DNA from: Streptomyces populi
GTDB taxonomy: Bacteria > Actinomycetota > Actinomycetes > Streptomycetales > Streptomycetaceae
Assembly: GCF_002911015.1 (NCBI RefSeq)
Contig: NZ_KZ626883.1
Span: 1-64,000 of the forward strand
Reading direction: 5' to 3'
DNA: 64,000 nucleotides
Part shown: piece by piece, positions 32,948 through 41,412 of the stretch
How the letters are laid out: the number at the start of each line of letters is the position of its first letter
How positions within the stretch are numbered: position 1 is the first letter of the stretch
Position numbers and translations under genes: made by a program
The notes under the pieces: generated by a model
What the model saw: only the letters and a program-made list of their open reading frames with translations
What the model was told of the DNA's origin: nothing
The model's database searches: none

Positions 32948-33086
32948 GAAATCGGCGGATCGGTGGGGCAGGGTGAAGGAAGAACACGCACGAGCACACG
33001 TACCGGCGCAAGGACGATCCCACGTACACGCGCCGCCCGGCGGGCGGCGGGACTCGGCGCACCGCGTCGAAGAGGCGGAGGAAGCT

Positions 33087-33245
33087 GTGCAGGATTTACG
33101 GACGGCGCTCGCGCGGGCCGGAATCACGTTGCCGTCCCTGCGGATCGACCTGGCGAGCGTGGCACGCGACACACCTTGTCCGCTGATCGTCCTGGGCGGC
33201 TGCTCCGTCGAGGTCGCCGCCCGGCTCGCGGCGGCCCTGCGATGA
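33087..33245 (+). CDS. Tiny conserved-type protein A of XRE/DUF397 cassette
   Basis: A 52-aa protein, MQDLRTALARAGITLPSLRIDLASVARDTPCPLIVLGGCSVEVAARLAAALR if started at GTG 33087 (residues given in two blocks: LRTALARAGITLPSLRIDL and CPLIVLGGCSVEVAARL are the conserved-looking parts). GGAGG (33077-33081) lies 5 nt upstream. A longer frame from 32916 is open but would run through the direct-repeat operator, so the short start is preferred. The stop overlaps the next ATG (ATGA). Function is unknown; such genes are seen beside XRE/DUF397 pairs. Confidence 0.6.
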   Translation: MQDLRTALARAGITLPSLRIDLASVARDTPCPLIVLGGCSVEVAARLAAALR

Positions 33246-33466
33246 GGGCGGCGGCGCCGCCGACCGGCTCCTGCGCGGTCGACACCCGCACGGGCAGGAT
33301 CGGTGTGGTCATGGGACACGAGGGGCCGTACGTGCAGCTGAGGCCGCTCGGCGGCGGCAGGGAGTGGGACTGCCTGCCGGAAGCCGTCCGGCAGGCCACC
33401 ACGGCGGAGCGGATCGGCGCGGCGACCGCGTACGTCAACGCGCGCAGCCGCGGCGAGGTGCTGTGA
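33242..33466 (+). CDS. Tiny conserved-type protein B of XRE/DUF397 cassette
   Basis: A 74-aa soluble protein overlapping its upstream neighbour by 4 bp. It contains DTRTGRIGVVMGHEGPYVQL and GGGREWDCLPEAV, a compact beta-barrel-like pattern with a Trp-Asp end that recurs in small proteins encoded next to DUF397/XRE genes in streptomycetes. No catalytic motif is seen. The role is unknown, perhaps modulation of the regulator. Confidence 0.65.
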   Translation: MRAAAPPTGSCAVDTRTGRIGVVMGHEGPYVQLRPLGGGREWDCLPEAVRQATTAERIGAATAYVNARSRGEVL

Positions 33467-33580
33467 GGCGCCGGGGCGCCCTCGGGGCGCGGTGGGCGCG
33501 GGTGCCCCGAAGGCGGCCCCCGGACGCGATGTGACCCGTCCCGGGCCGGGGTGCGCGCGCGGTAGGCGAGAATGGGCCGT

Positions 33581-34327
33581 ATGAGTCTGTTCCGCGACGA
33601 CGGCATCGTGCTGCGCACCCAGAAGCTGGGTGAGGCGGACCGGATCATCACGCTGCTCACGCGCGGTCACGGCCGCGTACGGGCGGTGGCGCGCGGGGTC
33701 CGCCGGACGAAGTCGAAGTTCGGGGCCCGCCTCGAACCCTTCTCCCACGTGGACGTGCAGTTCTTCGCGCGGGGCGGCGAGCTGATCGGCCGCGGGCTGC
33801 CCCTGTGCACCCAGAGCGAGACGATCGCTCCGTACGGTGGCGGGATCGTCACCGACTACGCCCGCTACACCGCGGGCACCGCGATGCTGGAGACCGCCGA
33901 GCGGTTCACCGACCACGAGGGGGAGCCGGCGGTCCAGCAGTACCTGCTGCTGGTCGGCGGGCTGCGCACCCTCGCCCGCGGCGAGCACGAACCGCACCTG
34001 GTCCTCGACGCCTTCCTGCTGCGTTCCCTCGCGGTCAACGGCTACGCGCCGAGCTTCAGCGACTGTGCCAAATGCGGCATGCCGGGACCCAACCGCTTCT
34101 TCTCGGTCGGAGCGGGAGGAACCGTATGCGCCGACTGCCGGGTGCCCGGCAGCGTCGTACCCTCGCCTCAGGCCCTCGAACTCCTCGGCGCGCTGCTCAC
34201 GGGAGACTGGGAGACCGCGGACGCGTGCGAGCCGCGGCACGTCCGGGAGGGCAGCGGGCTGGTGTCGGCCTATCTGCACTGGCACCTGGAGCGCGGACTG
34301 CGTTCCCTGCGGTACGTGGAGAAGTAG
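33581..34327 (+). CDS. recO: DNA repair protein RecO
   Basis: A 248-aa recombination mediator that loads RecA on SSB-coated DNA with RecR. The N-terminal OB-fold begins MSLFRDDGIVLRTQKLGEADRIITLLTR. The helical C-terminal part carries a four-cysteine zinc finger (CAKCGMPGPN and CADCR). The ATG at 33581 is preferred over 33572 because a GAGAAT -10 hexamer (33568-33573) overlaps the earlier codon and lies 7 nt upstream of the later one, implying a leaderless mRNA. uppS follows after 134 bp. Confidence 0.97.
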   Translation: MSLFRDDGIVLRTQKLGEADRIITLLTRGHGRVRAVARGVRRTKSKFGARLEPFSHVDVQFFARGGELIGRGLPLCTQSETIAPYGGGIVTDYARYTAGTAMLETAERFTDHEGEPAVQQYLLLVGGLRTLARGEHEPHLVLDAFLLRSLAVNGYAPSFSDCAKCGMPGPNRFFSVGAGGTVCADCRVPGSVVPSPQALELLGALLTGDWETADACEPRHVREGSGLVSAYLHWHLERGLRSLRYVEK

Positions 34328-34461
34328 GCGCCGTCCGGGCGGGTCCGGGCGGCGGGAGCGCACGCGCGCGGCACGAGCGCGCGAGAACAGCAAAGAACAG
34401 CAAGCAGAGCGAGACGAGCGCCCGGCGCACGCGAGCACGCAATGAGGGAGACGAGAAGCAC

Positions 34462-35307
34462 ATGGTGGTACGCGGGATCCTGGGCGGCCGGCGCCGTGAG
34501 TACAAGGCGCCGGAGCCGCACCCCTCCGGTGCCCGCGCGCCCAAACTCCCCGGCGAGCTCGTCCCGGACCACGTGGCGATCGTCATGGACGGGAACGGCC
34601 GCTGGGCCAAGGAGCGCGGGCTGCCGCGCACCGAGGGGCACAAGGTCGGTGCCGAGCGCGTGCTCGACGTGCTCCAGGGCGCGGTCGAGATCGGCGTCGG
34701 CAGCATCTCCCTGTACGCCTTCTCCACGGAGAACTGGAAGCGCTCGCCCGACGAGGTGCGCTTCCTCATGAACTTCAACCGCGACTTCATCCGCAAGACC
34801 CGCGACACCCTCGACGAACTCGGCATCCGGGTGCGCTGGGTGGGCCGGATGCCCAAGCTGTGGAAGTCGGTCGCCAAGGAGCTCCAGATCGCCCAGGAGC
34901 AGACCAAGGGCAACGACGCGCTCACGCTGTACTTCTGCATGAACTACGGCGGCCGCGCCGAGATCGCCGACGCGGCCCAGGCCATGGCCGAGGACGTGAA
35001 GGCGGGCCGGCTCGACCCGTCGAAGGTCAACGAGAAGACCCTCTCGAAGTACATGTACTACCCGGACATGCCGGACGTGGACCTGTTCCTGCGCCCGAGC
35101 GGCGAGCAGCGCACCTCGAACTACCTGATCTGGCAGAGCGCGTACGCCGAGATGGTCTTCCAGGACGTGCTGTGGCCCGACTTCGACCGGCGTGACCTGT
35201 GGCGGGCCTGCGTCGAGTACGCCCAGCGCGACCGCCGCTTCGGCGGTGCCGTCCCGAACGAGCAACTGCTCGCGATGGAGAAGGCCATGCGGGGCGACGG
35301 CTCCTAA
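34462..35307 (+). CDS. uppS: Isoprenyl transferase (undecaprenyl diphosphate synthase)
   Basis: A 281-aa cis-prenyltransferase that makes the lipid carrier for peptidoglycan and wall polymers. The diphosphate-binding motif HVAIVMDGNGRWAKERG has the catalytic Asp43, and SLYAFSTENWKRSPDEV and LRPSGEQRTSNYLIWQSAYAE complete the family set. A GGGAG ribosome site precedes the ATG. It is downstream of recO as in other streptomycetes. The chain length made (C50-C55) is not readable from sequence. Confidence 0.97.
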   Translation: MVVRGILGGRRREYKAPEPHPSGARAPKLPGELVPDHVAIVMDGNGRWAKERGLPRTEGHKVGAERVLDVLQGAVEIGVGSISLYAFSTENWKRSPDEVRFLMNFNRDFIRKTRDTLDELGIRVRWVGRMPKLWKSVAKELQIAQEQTKGNDALTLYFCMNYGGRAEIADAAQAMAEDVKAGRLDPSKVNEKTLSKYMYYPDMPDVDLFLRPSGEQRTSNYLIWQSAYAEMVFQDVLWPDFDRRDLWRACVEYAQRDRRFGGAVPNEQLLAMEKAMRGDGS

Positions 35308-35381
35308 CACCCGCCGCCCGCAGGGTTGTTCGAATCCGGCGTTACGATCACGGCTCATCACCACCGAACTGGGGAGGGGCC

Positions 35382-35951
35382 GTGGTCGAGGACCAGGGCG
35401 CTGCGCAGCAGCAGGAATTGTCCGGGGAGCAGCCGCAGGGGCCCGGAGCGGACGTCGTCGAGCTGGAGTACCGGCCGACCGTCGCGGATCTGTCATCGGC
35501 GCTGAGAGCGCGTCGAGGCGTCAGCAAGGCGGGCAGAAGACAGTTCTGGGTACTGGGGGGCGCGGCGGTCCTGGTCGCCCTGGAGGCCGCGCTGAAGCTG
35601 GCCGGCCAGGACGCGTCCACGCTTCCCGTGATCTGGCTCGTCGTCTTCGGGGCGCTCCTCGTGCTGTCGCCGTGGCTTCAGGCCCGCCAGTTCCAGCGCC
35701 TCGCGGAGCGCCAGGGCACGTTCCGGGTGACCGTCACGGAGGCCGGGCTGACGGTGGCCACGGACAACTCCACCACGGCGCTCAACTGGGTGGCGCAGCC
35801 CCGCTACCGGGAGACGAAGGACGCCTTCGTCATGATCAGCCCCGACAAGAACGCCGTCGGGTTCACCATGCTGCCCAAGCGCGCCGTGCGCACCCCCGGG
35901 GACGTCGACAGGCTGCGGGCGATCCTCGACCGCAACCTGACCCGCGTCTGA
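35382..35951 (+). CDS. YcxB-like membrane protein
   Basis: A 189-aa protein starting at GTG 35382, preceded by GGAGGGG. A Gln-rich N-terminal stretch is followed by two membrane helices (about 62-78 and 84-100) and a C-terminal YcxB-like domain (FRVTVTEAGLTVATDNSTTALNW, FTMLPKRAVRTPGDVDRLRAIL). YcxB-family proteins are membrane-associated with no known biochemical role. It converges on zur with only 22 bp between. A TACGAT hexamer (35343-35348) may be its -10 element. Confidence 0.8.
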   Translation: MVEDQGAAQQQELSGEQPQGPGADVVELEYRPTVADLSSALRARRGVSKAGRRQFWVLGGAAVLVALEAALKLAGQDASTLPVIWLVVFGALLVLSPWLQARQFQRLAERQGTFRVTVTEAGLTVATDNSTTALNWVAQPRYRETKDAFVMISPDKNAVGFTMLPKRAVRTPGDVDRLRAILDRNLTRV

Positions 35952-35973
35952 GCGTCCCCGCCCGCGCGGGGGA

Positions 35974-36390
35974 TCAGTCGTTCGCCGCCGCGCACTCCGC
36001 GCACGTGCCGAAGATCTCCACGGTGTGGGCCACGTTCACGTAGCCGTGCTCGGCCGCGATGGCCTCCGCCCACTTCTCCACCGCGGGGCCCTCCACCTCC
36101 ACGGCCTTGCCGCAGACGCGGCAGACGAGGTGGTGGTGGTGCTCGCCGCTGGAGCAGCGCCGGTAGACGGACTCGCCCTCCGAGGTGCGCAGGACGTCGA
36201 CCTCGCCCGCGTCGGCGAGGGACTGGAGCGTGCGGTAGACGGTGGTGAGCCCGACCGAGTCGCCCTTGTGCTTGAGCATGTCGTGCAGCTCCTGCGCGCT
36301 GCGGAACTCGGTCACCTCGTCGAGTGCCGCCGCCACGGCGGCACGCTGCCGGGTGGAGCGGCCCCGGACGGGCGATCCAGCGGTTGTCAC
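35974..36390 (-). CDS. zur: Zinc uptake regulator Zur (Fur family)
   Basis: A 138-aa zinc-dependent repressor. The winged HTH reads GLTTVYRTLQSLADAGEVDVL. The metal sites include the HHHH run with CRVC (GEHHHHLVCRVCGK) and the C-terminal CAEC pair that bind structural and regulatory zinc. It lies 58 bp after znuB on the same strand, so it is probably cotranscribed with the zinc importer it controls. Two strong Zur boxes flank and overlap the znuA start. It represses zinc uptake when zinc is sufficient. Confidence 0.95.
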   Translation of the reverse strand: MTTAGSPVRGRSTRQRAAVAAALDEVTEFRSAQELHDMLKHKGDSVGLTTVYRTLQSLADAGEVDVLRTSEGESVYRRCSSGEHHHHLVCRVCGKAVEVEGPAVEKWAEAIAAEHGYVNVAHTVEIFGTCAECAAAND

Positions 36391-36448
36391 CGTTGCCTCC
36401 TCGCGTCTGCCCTTGCCCGGCCATTGTGCCAGTCCGGGCGGTGCGCGG

Positions 36449-37351
36449 TCAGACGCCGACGGTGCTCTCCGGGCCGCGGGTGGCCGGAATCGCGCACTCC
36501 GCGGGATCCCCGGCGGCCTGTGCCGCGGCCAGCGCCCGTGCCCGGCGCCGGGCCAGCGGCGAGGCCAGCGCCGTCAGCGCGATGAACGCGCCGATCGTCA
36601 GCAGCACGATCGTCGAGCCGGGCGGCACGTCCTGGTAGAACGACGTCACCGTGCCGCCGATCGTCACGCTCACGCCGATCGCCACCGCGACGGCGAAGGT
36701 CGCCGCGAAGCTCCGGGTGAGCTGCTGGGCCGCCGCCACCGGCACCACCATCAGCGCGCTCACCAGCAGCAGGCCGACCACCCGCATCGCGACGGTGACC
36801 GTGACCGCCGCCGTGACCGCCGTCAGCAGGTTCAGGGCCCGCACCGGCAGACCGGTCACCCGGGCGAACTCCTCGTCCTGGCTGACCGCGAACAACTGCC
36901 GGCGCAGCCCCAGGGTGACCGCCATGACGAAGGCGGCCAGCAGGGAGATCGCCGTCACGTCGGACTCGCTCACCGTCGACAGCGAGCCGAAGAGGTACGA
37001 GGTCAGGTTGGCGTTCGAGCCGCCCGGCGCGAGGTTGATGAACATCACGCCGCCCGCCATGCCCCCGTAGAAGAGCATGGCCAGCGCGATGTCGCCGCGG
37101 GTCTTCCCGTACCAGCGGATCAGCTCCATGAGCACGGCGCCCAGCACGGACACGGCCGTCGCCATCCACACCGGTGAGGTGGACAGCAGGAAGCCGAGGC
37201 CGACGCCCGTCATCGCCACGTGGCCGATGCCGTCGCCCATCAGGGCCTGACGGCGCTGGACCAGGTAGACGCCGACGGAGGGCGCGATGACGCCCACCAG
37301 GACGGCGGCGAGCAGGGCCCGCTGCATGAAGGCGTAGTCGAGGATGTCCAT
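36449..37351 (-). CDS. znuB: Zinc ABC transporter permease
   Basis: A 300-aa ABC-3 family permease with about eight or nine helices, starting MDILDYAFMQRALLAAVLVG and containing GDGIGHVAMTGVGLGFLL and GLRRQLFAVSQDEEFARVTG, both family signatures. Its ATG overlaps the stop of znuC by 1 nt. With ZnuA and ZnuC it imports zinc; zur follows. Manganese permeases share this fold, but the regulator and boxes argue for zinc. Confidence 0.95.
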   Translation of the reverse strand: MDILDYAFMQRALLAAVLVGVIAPSVGVYLVQRRQALMGDGIGHVAMTGVGLGFLLSTSPVWMATAVSVLGAVLMELIRWYGKTRGDIALAMLFYGGMAGGVMFINLAPGGSNANLTSYLFGSLSTVSESDVTAISLLAAFVMAVTLGLRRQLFAVSQDEEFARVTGLPVRALNLLTAVTAAVTVTVAMRVVGLLLVSALMVVPVAAAQQLTRSFAATFAVAVAIGVSVTIGGTVTSFYQDVPPGSTIVLLTIGAFIALTALASPLARRRARALAAAQAAGDPAECAIPATRGPESTVGV

Positions 37352-38118
37352 CAGCTGAGCAGTCCCGTCCGGAGGGGTTCGGCGTCGTGCGCCGCGTGCG
37401 GGTGTACGTGGTCGTGGCCGGGCAGCGCGTGCTGGCCGACCGCTCTCGGGGGCGGGCCGTCGTGCAGGACGCAGCCGTCCCGCAGGACGACCGCGCGGTC
37501 GATCAGCGGCTCCAGGGGGCCCAGTTCGTGCAGGACGAGCAGCACGGACGTGCCCTGGGCGACCTGGCCGCGCAGGGTCTCGGCCAGCACCTCCTGGCTG
37601 GCCAGGTCCACGCCCGCCATCGGTTCGTCCATGATCAGCAGTTCGGGTTCGGAGGCCAGCGCGCGGGCGATGAGGACCCGCTGGTGCTGTCCGCCCGACA
37701 GGGCGTTCACGGAGTCCTTGGCGCGGTCGGCCATCCCGACGAGCTCCAGGGCCCGTCGTACGGCCGCGTGGTCGGCCTTGCGCAGGATGCCGAAGCGGGC
37801 GCGGGACAGCCGTCCCGAGGCGACGATCTCGGTGACCGTCGCCGGCACACCGCCCGCGGCCGTGGTCCGCTGCGGGACGTAGCCGACCCGGTGCCAGTCG
37901 CGGAAGCGGCGGCGCGGGACGCCGAAGATCTCGATCTCGCCGGCGCTGACGGCCACCTGGCCGATGATGCCCCGCACGGCGGTCGACTTGCCGGAGCCGT
38001 TGGCCCCGAGCAGCGCGACGACCTCCCCGCGGCGCACCGTGAGGTCCACGCCGCGCAGGACCGGGCGCGAACCCAGCTCCGCCCGGACACCGCGCAGGGA
38101 CACGACCGACTCGTTCAC
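37351..38118 (-). CDS. znuC: Zinc ABC transporter ATPase
   Basis: A 255-aa ATPase. Walker A is LLGANGSGKST, signature NALSGGQHQRVLIARAL, Walker B LLIMDEPMAGVD and the H-loop VLHELG. A His-rich tail (GHDHVHPHAAHDAE) is typical of metal-uptake ATPases. GTG 38118 was chosen because GGAGG lies 5 nt upstream; GTG 38139, which overlaps the znuA stop, is an alternative. It energises ZnuB. Confidence 0.94.
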   Translation of the reverse strand: MNESVVSLRGVRAELGSRPVLRGVDLTVRRGEVVALLGANGSGKSTAVRGIIGQVAVSAGEIEIFGVPRRRFRDWHRVGYVPQRTTAAGGVPATVTEIVASGRLSRARFGILRKADHAAVRRALELVGMADRAKDSVNALSGGQHQRVLIARALASEPELLIMDEPMAGVDLASQEVLAETLRGQVAQGTSVLLVLHELGPLEPLIDRAVVLRDGCVLHDGPPPRAVGQHALPGHDHVHPHAAHDAEPLRTGLLS

Positions 38119-38135
38119 GACGTCCTCCACAGTGA

Positions 38136-39098
38136 TCACTTCGTTCCCAGAGCGGTCCGGAGGGCCTTCAGGTTCGACCGCATGACCTGCATGTAGTCGT
38201 CGCCCCTGGACTTGTCGGTGATGCCCTCGAGGGGGTCGAGGACGTCCGTCCGCAGCCCCACGTCCCGGGCGATGGTGCCGGCGGTCCGGTCGCTGACGAG
38301 CGTCTCGTAGAACACCGTCGTGACACCGTCGGCCTTCGCCAGGTTCTCCAGGGCCCTCACCCGGTTGACGCTGGGTTCCGACTCGGGGTCGAGGCCGTTG
38401 ACGGCCTCCTCGGTGAGCCCGTAGCGCTCGGCGAGGTAGCCGAACGCGGCGTGGGTGGTGATGAAGGTCTTGGTCCTCGTGTTCGCCAGACCCTCGCGGA
38501 AGTCCTCGTCCAGCGCGGTGAACTTCTTCAGCAGCGCCGCCGTGTTCCTGCCGTAGTCCGCGGCGTGCTTCGGGTCGGCCTTCTTCAGCGCGGCCGACAC
38601 GCCCTCGGCCACCTGGGCGAAGCGCACGGGGTCGAGCCAGACGTGCGGGTCGGCGGCGCCGGCCTCCTCGCCGTGGTCGTGGTCGTGCGCGGCCGCGTGT
38701 CCGCCGACCTCGTTGCCGTGCTTCTCCAGCGTCGTCAGCGAGGCCGCGTCGACCTTGGTCCGCACCCCGGACTGGGCGACCGCGTCGTCGACGGCCGGCT
38801 GGAGGTTCTTGATGTAGAACACCGCGTCGGCCTCCTGGAGCCGCGCGGTCTGGCGGGCGCTGATCTCCAGGTCGTGCGGCTCCTGGCCGGGCCGGGTCAG
38901 GTTCGTGACGCTCACGTGCGTCCCGCCGATCTCCTCGACGAGGTACTGGAGCGGGTAGAACGACGCGACCACGTCGAGTCCGCCGTGGCCGCGGGCGTCG
39001 GCCGCGGCGGAGCCCGAGCAGGCCGTGAGGGTGCCGAGGCCGAGGGCGCAGGCAGCCACGGCCGCGACCCCGGGTATGAGGCGTCGTCGTACGTTCAT
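38136..39098 (-). CDS. znuA: Zinc-binding lipoprotein of ABC importer
   Basis: A 320-aa cluster 9 metal-binding protein. The lipobox TACS (Cys27 region of MNVRRRLIPGVAAVAACALGLG...) anchors it outside the membrane. A His/Asp/Glu loop (GGHAAAHDHDHGEEAG) is the zinc-acquiring loop typical of ZnuA, and metal ligands include HDLEIS, HAAFGYL and the final acidic site. ATG 39098 was chosen over in-frame starts at 39107/39116 by signal-peptide shape. Two Zur boxes cover the start codon and upstream region. It is the first gene of znuA-znuC-znuB-zur. Confidence 0.94.
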   Translation of the reverse strand: MNVRRRLIPGVAAVAACALGLGTLTACSGSAAADARGHGGLDVVASFYPLQYLVEEIGGTHVSVTNLTRPGQEPHDLEISARQTARLQEADAVFYIKNLQPAVDDAVAQSGVRTKVDAASLTTLEKHGNEVGGHAAAHDHDHGEEAGAADPHVWLDPVRFAQVAEGVSAALKKADPKHAADYGRNTAALLKKFTALDEDFREGLANTRTKTFITTHAAFGYLAERYGLTEEAVNGLDPESEPSVNRVRALENLAKADGVTTVFYETLVSDRTAGTIARDVGLRTDVLDPLEGITDKSRGDDYMQVMRSNLKALRTALGTK

Positions 39099-39112
39099 GA
39101 CAGTCATTTTCA
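39098..39112. promoter_or_regulatory. Zur box 1 at znuA
   Basis: TGACAGTCATTTTCA matches the streptomycete Zur consensus TGAAAATCATTTTCA at 13 of 15 positions. It begins at the A of the znuA start codon (minus strand), so repressor binding would block initiation. Confidence 0.8.
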
Positions 39113-39119
39113 ACAAACT

Positions 39120-39134
39120 TGGAAACGATTGTCA
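39120..39134. promoter_or_regulatory. Zur box 2 at znuA
   Basis: TGGAAACGATTGTCA matches the same consensus at 11 of 15 positions. Its centre is 22 bp from the first box, about two helical turns, so two Zur dimers would bind the same face. Confidence 0.7.
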
Positions 39135-39296
39135 ACAAGCCCTCGTGCGGGGTGCCCGCAGACCCCCCGGCAACGGGTATCAAGCGGATTCAATCGGCAG
39201 GAAGCGGGCCACGGCGGGAACCGATTTGATGCGGGGGTGGCCGACGCCGGTAACCTGAATCATTCGCTGCCGTCCGTTCGTAATGAAGAGAGCACC

Positions 39297-40679
39297 GTGG
39301 CCGCCGACAAGATCGATTCCATCGTCAGCCTGAGCAAGCGCCGTGGCTTCGTTTTCCCCTGTAGTGAGATCTACGGCGGACAGCGTGCCGCCTGGGACTA
39401 CGGCCCGCTCGGCGTCGAGCTCAAGGAGAACCTGAAGCGCCAGTGGTGGCGCTACATGGTCACGTCGCGCGAGGACGTGGTCGGTCTCGACTCGTCCGTG
39501 ATCCTGGCCCCCGAGGTGTGGGTCGCCTCCGGTCACGTCGCCACCTTCACGGACCCGCTGACCGAGTGCACCTCGTGCCACAAGCGGTTCCGCGCCGACC
39601 ACCTGGAGGAGCAGTACGAGGCCAAGCACGGCCGCCTCCCGGAGAACGGCCTCGCCGACCTCAACTGCCCGCACTGTGGCAACAAGGGCACCTTCACCGA
39701 GCCCAAGCAGTTCTCGGGCCTGCTCTCCACCCACCTCGGCCCGACCCAGGACAGCGGCTCCGTCGCCTACCTGCGCCCCGAGACCGCCCAGGGCATCTTC
39801 ACCAACTTCGCCCAGGTGCAGGTCGCCTCGCGCAAGAAGCCGCCGTTCGGCATCGCCCAGATGGGCAAGTCCTTCCGCAACGAGATCACGCCCGGCAACT
39901 TCATCTTCCGCACCCGCGAGTTCGAGCAGATGGAGATGGAGTTCTTCGTCAAGCCGGGCGAGGACGAGCAGTGGCAGGAGTACTGGATGCAGCAGCGCTG
40001 GAACTGGTACACCGGTCTCGGCCTGCGCGAGGAGAACATGCGGTGGTACGAGCACCCGAAGGAGAAGCTCTCCCACTACTCCAAGCGCACCGCCGACATC
40101 GAGTACCGCTTCCAGTTCGGCGGCAACGAGTGGGGTGAGCTGGAGGGCGTCGCCAACCGCACCGACTACGACCTCGGCGCGCACTCCAAGGCCTCCGGCC
40201 AGGACCTCTCCTTCTTCGACCAGGAAGCCGGAGAGCGCTGGACCCCGTACGTCATCGAGCCCGCCGCCGGTGTCGGCCGCGCCATGCTCGCCTTCCTCCT
40301 CGACGCCTACGTCGAGGACGAGGCCCCGAACGCCAAGGGCAAGCTGGAGAAGCGCACGGTGCTGCGCCTCGACCACCGCCTCGCCCCGGTGAAGGTCGCG
40401 GTCCTGCCGCTGTCCCGCAACGCGGACCTGTCCCCGAAGGCCAAGGGTCTCGCCGCGGCGCTGCGCCAGCACTGGAACATCGAGTTCGACGACGCCGGCG
40501 CCATCGGCCGCCGCTACCGCCGTCAGGACGAGATCGGCACGCCGTTCTGCGTCACCGTCGACTTCGACACCCTCGACGACAACGCCGTCACGGTGCGCGA
40601 GCGCGACTCGATGAAGCAGGAGCGCGTCTCGCTCGACCAGATCGAGGGCTACCTGGCCGCCCGTCTCGTCGGCTGCTGA
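39297..40679 (+). CDS. glyS: Glycyl-tRNA synthetase
   Basis: A 460-aa class II synthetase of the single-subunit alpha2 type, charging tRNA-Gly. Motif blocks include FVFPCSEIYGGQRAAWDYGP, the YLRPETAQGIF ATP-binding block, FRNEITPGNFIFRTREFEQME and GVGRAMLAFLLDAY. An inserted zinc site is visible (CTSCHKRF and CPHCGNKG). GTG 39297 was chosen because the coding pattern begins there (AADKIDSIVSLSKRRG) and a GAAGAGAG ribosome site precedes it. It is divergent from znuA and ends in a strong hairpin. Confidence 0.98.
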   Translation: MAADKIDSIVSLSKRRGFVFPCSEIYGGQRAAWDYGPLGVELKENLKRQWWRYMVTSREDVVGLDSSVILAPEVWVASGHVATFTDPLTECTSCHKRFRADHLEEQYEAKHGRLPENGLADLNCPHCGNKGTFTEPKQFSGLLSTHLGPTQDSGSVAYLRPETAQGIFTNFAQVQVASRKKPPFGIAQMGKSFRNEITPGNFIFRTREFEQMEMEFFVKPGEDEQWQEYWMQQRWNWYTGLGLREENMRWYEHPKEKLSHYSKRTADIEYRFQFGGNEWGELEGVANRTDYDLGAHSKASGQDLSFFDQEAGERWTPYVIEPAAGVGRAMLAFLLDAYVEDEAPNAKGKLEKRTVLRLDHRLAPVKVAVLPLSRNADLSPKAKGLAAALRQHWNIEFDDAGAIGRRYRRQDEIGTPFCVTVDFDTLDDNAVTVRERDSMKQERVSLDQIEGYLAARLVGC

Positions 40680-40691
40680 CCCACGCGTCCA

Positions 40692-40730
40692 CGAAGCCCC
40701 CGGTTCCCGCGCAGGGAGCCGGGGGCTTCG
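40692..40730 (+). terminator. glyS terminator
   Basis: A 17-bp stem with one G-U pair (40692-40708 with 40714-40730) and a 5-nt loop starts 13 bp after the glyS stop. Confidence 0.85.
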
Positions 40731-40779
40731 CGCCGTTCAGGGCCGTGGCGCGTGCGTGCGGGTCCCGGCGGACCGCCGT

Positions 40780-41412
40780 TCACCGGTGGCCGGACGCCGG
40801 TGCGGGGCGGCGGCGGTCGAGCACGCCGATGAGCGCGGCCAGATCGGCGGCGCCCCCGGGGTCGTCGGCGTAACGGGTCGTCTGGAGTGGGCCGACCTCC
40901 GGGAGGACGACGCCCTCACGGGCCAGGACGTGCACCAGGGTCAGCAGGGCCGCGCGGGCGTTGCCGTCGTCGAAGGGGTGGAAGAACGCCACGTCGAGAT
41001 ACGCGCGCGCGGCACGGCCCGCGAGCGGCACGTCCGGGTCGGCCGCCTCGCGCAGACAGGCGGCGAAGTCGGCCCGGGTCCGCGGGGTCAGACCGTAGCG
41101 CTCGCGTCCGCCCTTCGCGTGGGCGTCCCCCGTGCGGAACGGCACGTCCGGCACCCCGAGGACCTCGCGCTGCCAGCCGGCCAGCAGGGCGAAGCCGAGC
41201 GGGGCGCGGCGCCCGGCGTCGGCGAGGGCCAGGCCGTGGGCGCGCAGCAGACGTTCGGCGCGGACGGGGTCGCGCCGGTGGACGGGCCCCGCGCACCAGG
41301 CCCGGAAGCCGTCGGGCGCGGACGGATTCCGCCGCAGCTCCGGGGCCCCGTGCCAGTCGGCCTCGCGGCGCACCCGCAGCCAGACCGCGAGGCTGTCAGC
41401 GGCGGTTGTCAT
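40780..41412 (-). CDS. Fic-domain protein with variant active site
   Basis: A 210-aa Fic-fold protein. Fic enzymes transfer AMP or related groups to target side chains. The catalytic block reads HPFDDGNAR with His145 intact, but the usual GNG/GNK is GNA. The preceding helix YLDVAFFHPF fits the family. No inhibitory S/TxxxE(G/N) helix was seen within the protein. It overlaps the upstream unknown gene by 17 bp, an arrangement seen in toxin-partner pairs, so that gene could encode the antidote or target; this is inference. Confidence 0.8.
   Translation of the reverse strand: MTTAADSLAVWLRVRREADWHGAPELRRNPSAPDGFRAWCAGPVHRRDPVRAERLLRAHGLALADAGRRAPLGFALLAGWQREVLGVPDVPFRTGDAHAKGGRERYGLTPRTRADFAACLREAADPDVPLAGRAARAYLDVAFFHPFDDGNARAALLTLVHVLAREGVVLPEVGPLQTTRYADDPGGAADLAALIGVLDRRRPAPASGHR

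Noticed and set aside
32916..33086. Longer start for tiny protein A
   Set aside because: It would translate the direct-repeat operator, and a good ribosome site lies before GTG 33087.
38451..39296. Upstream extension of glyS through the znuA gene
   Set aside because: The synthetase begins with the GTG at 39297; the upstream frame is antisense to znuA.
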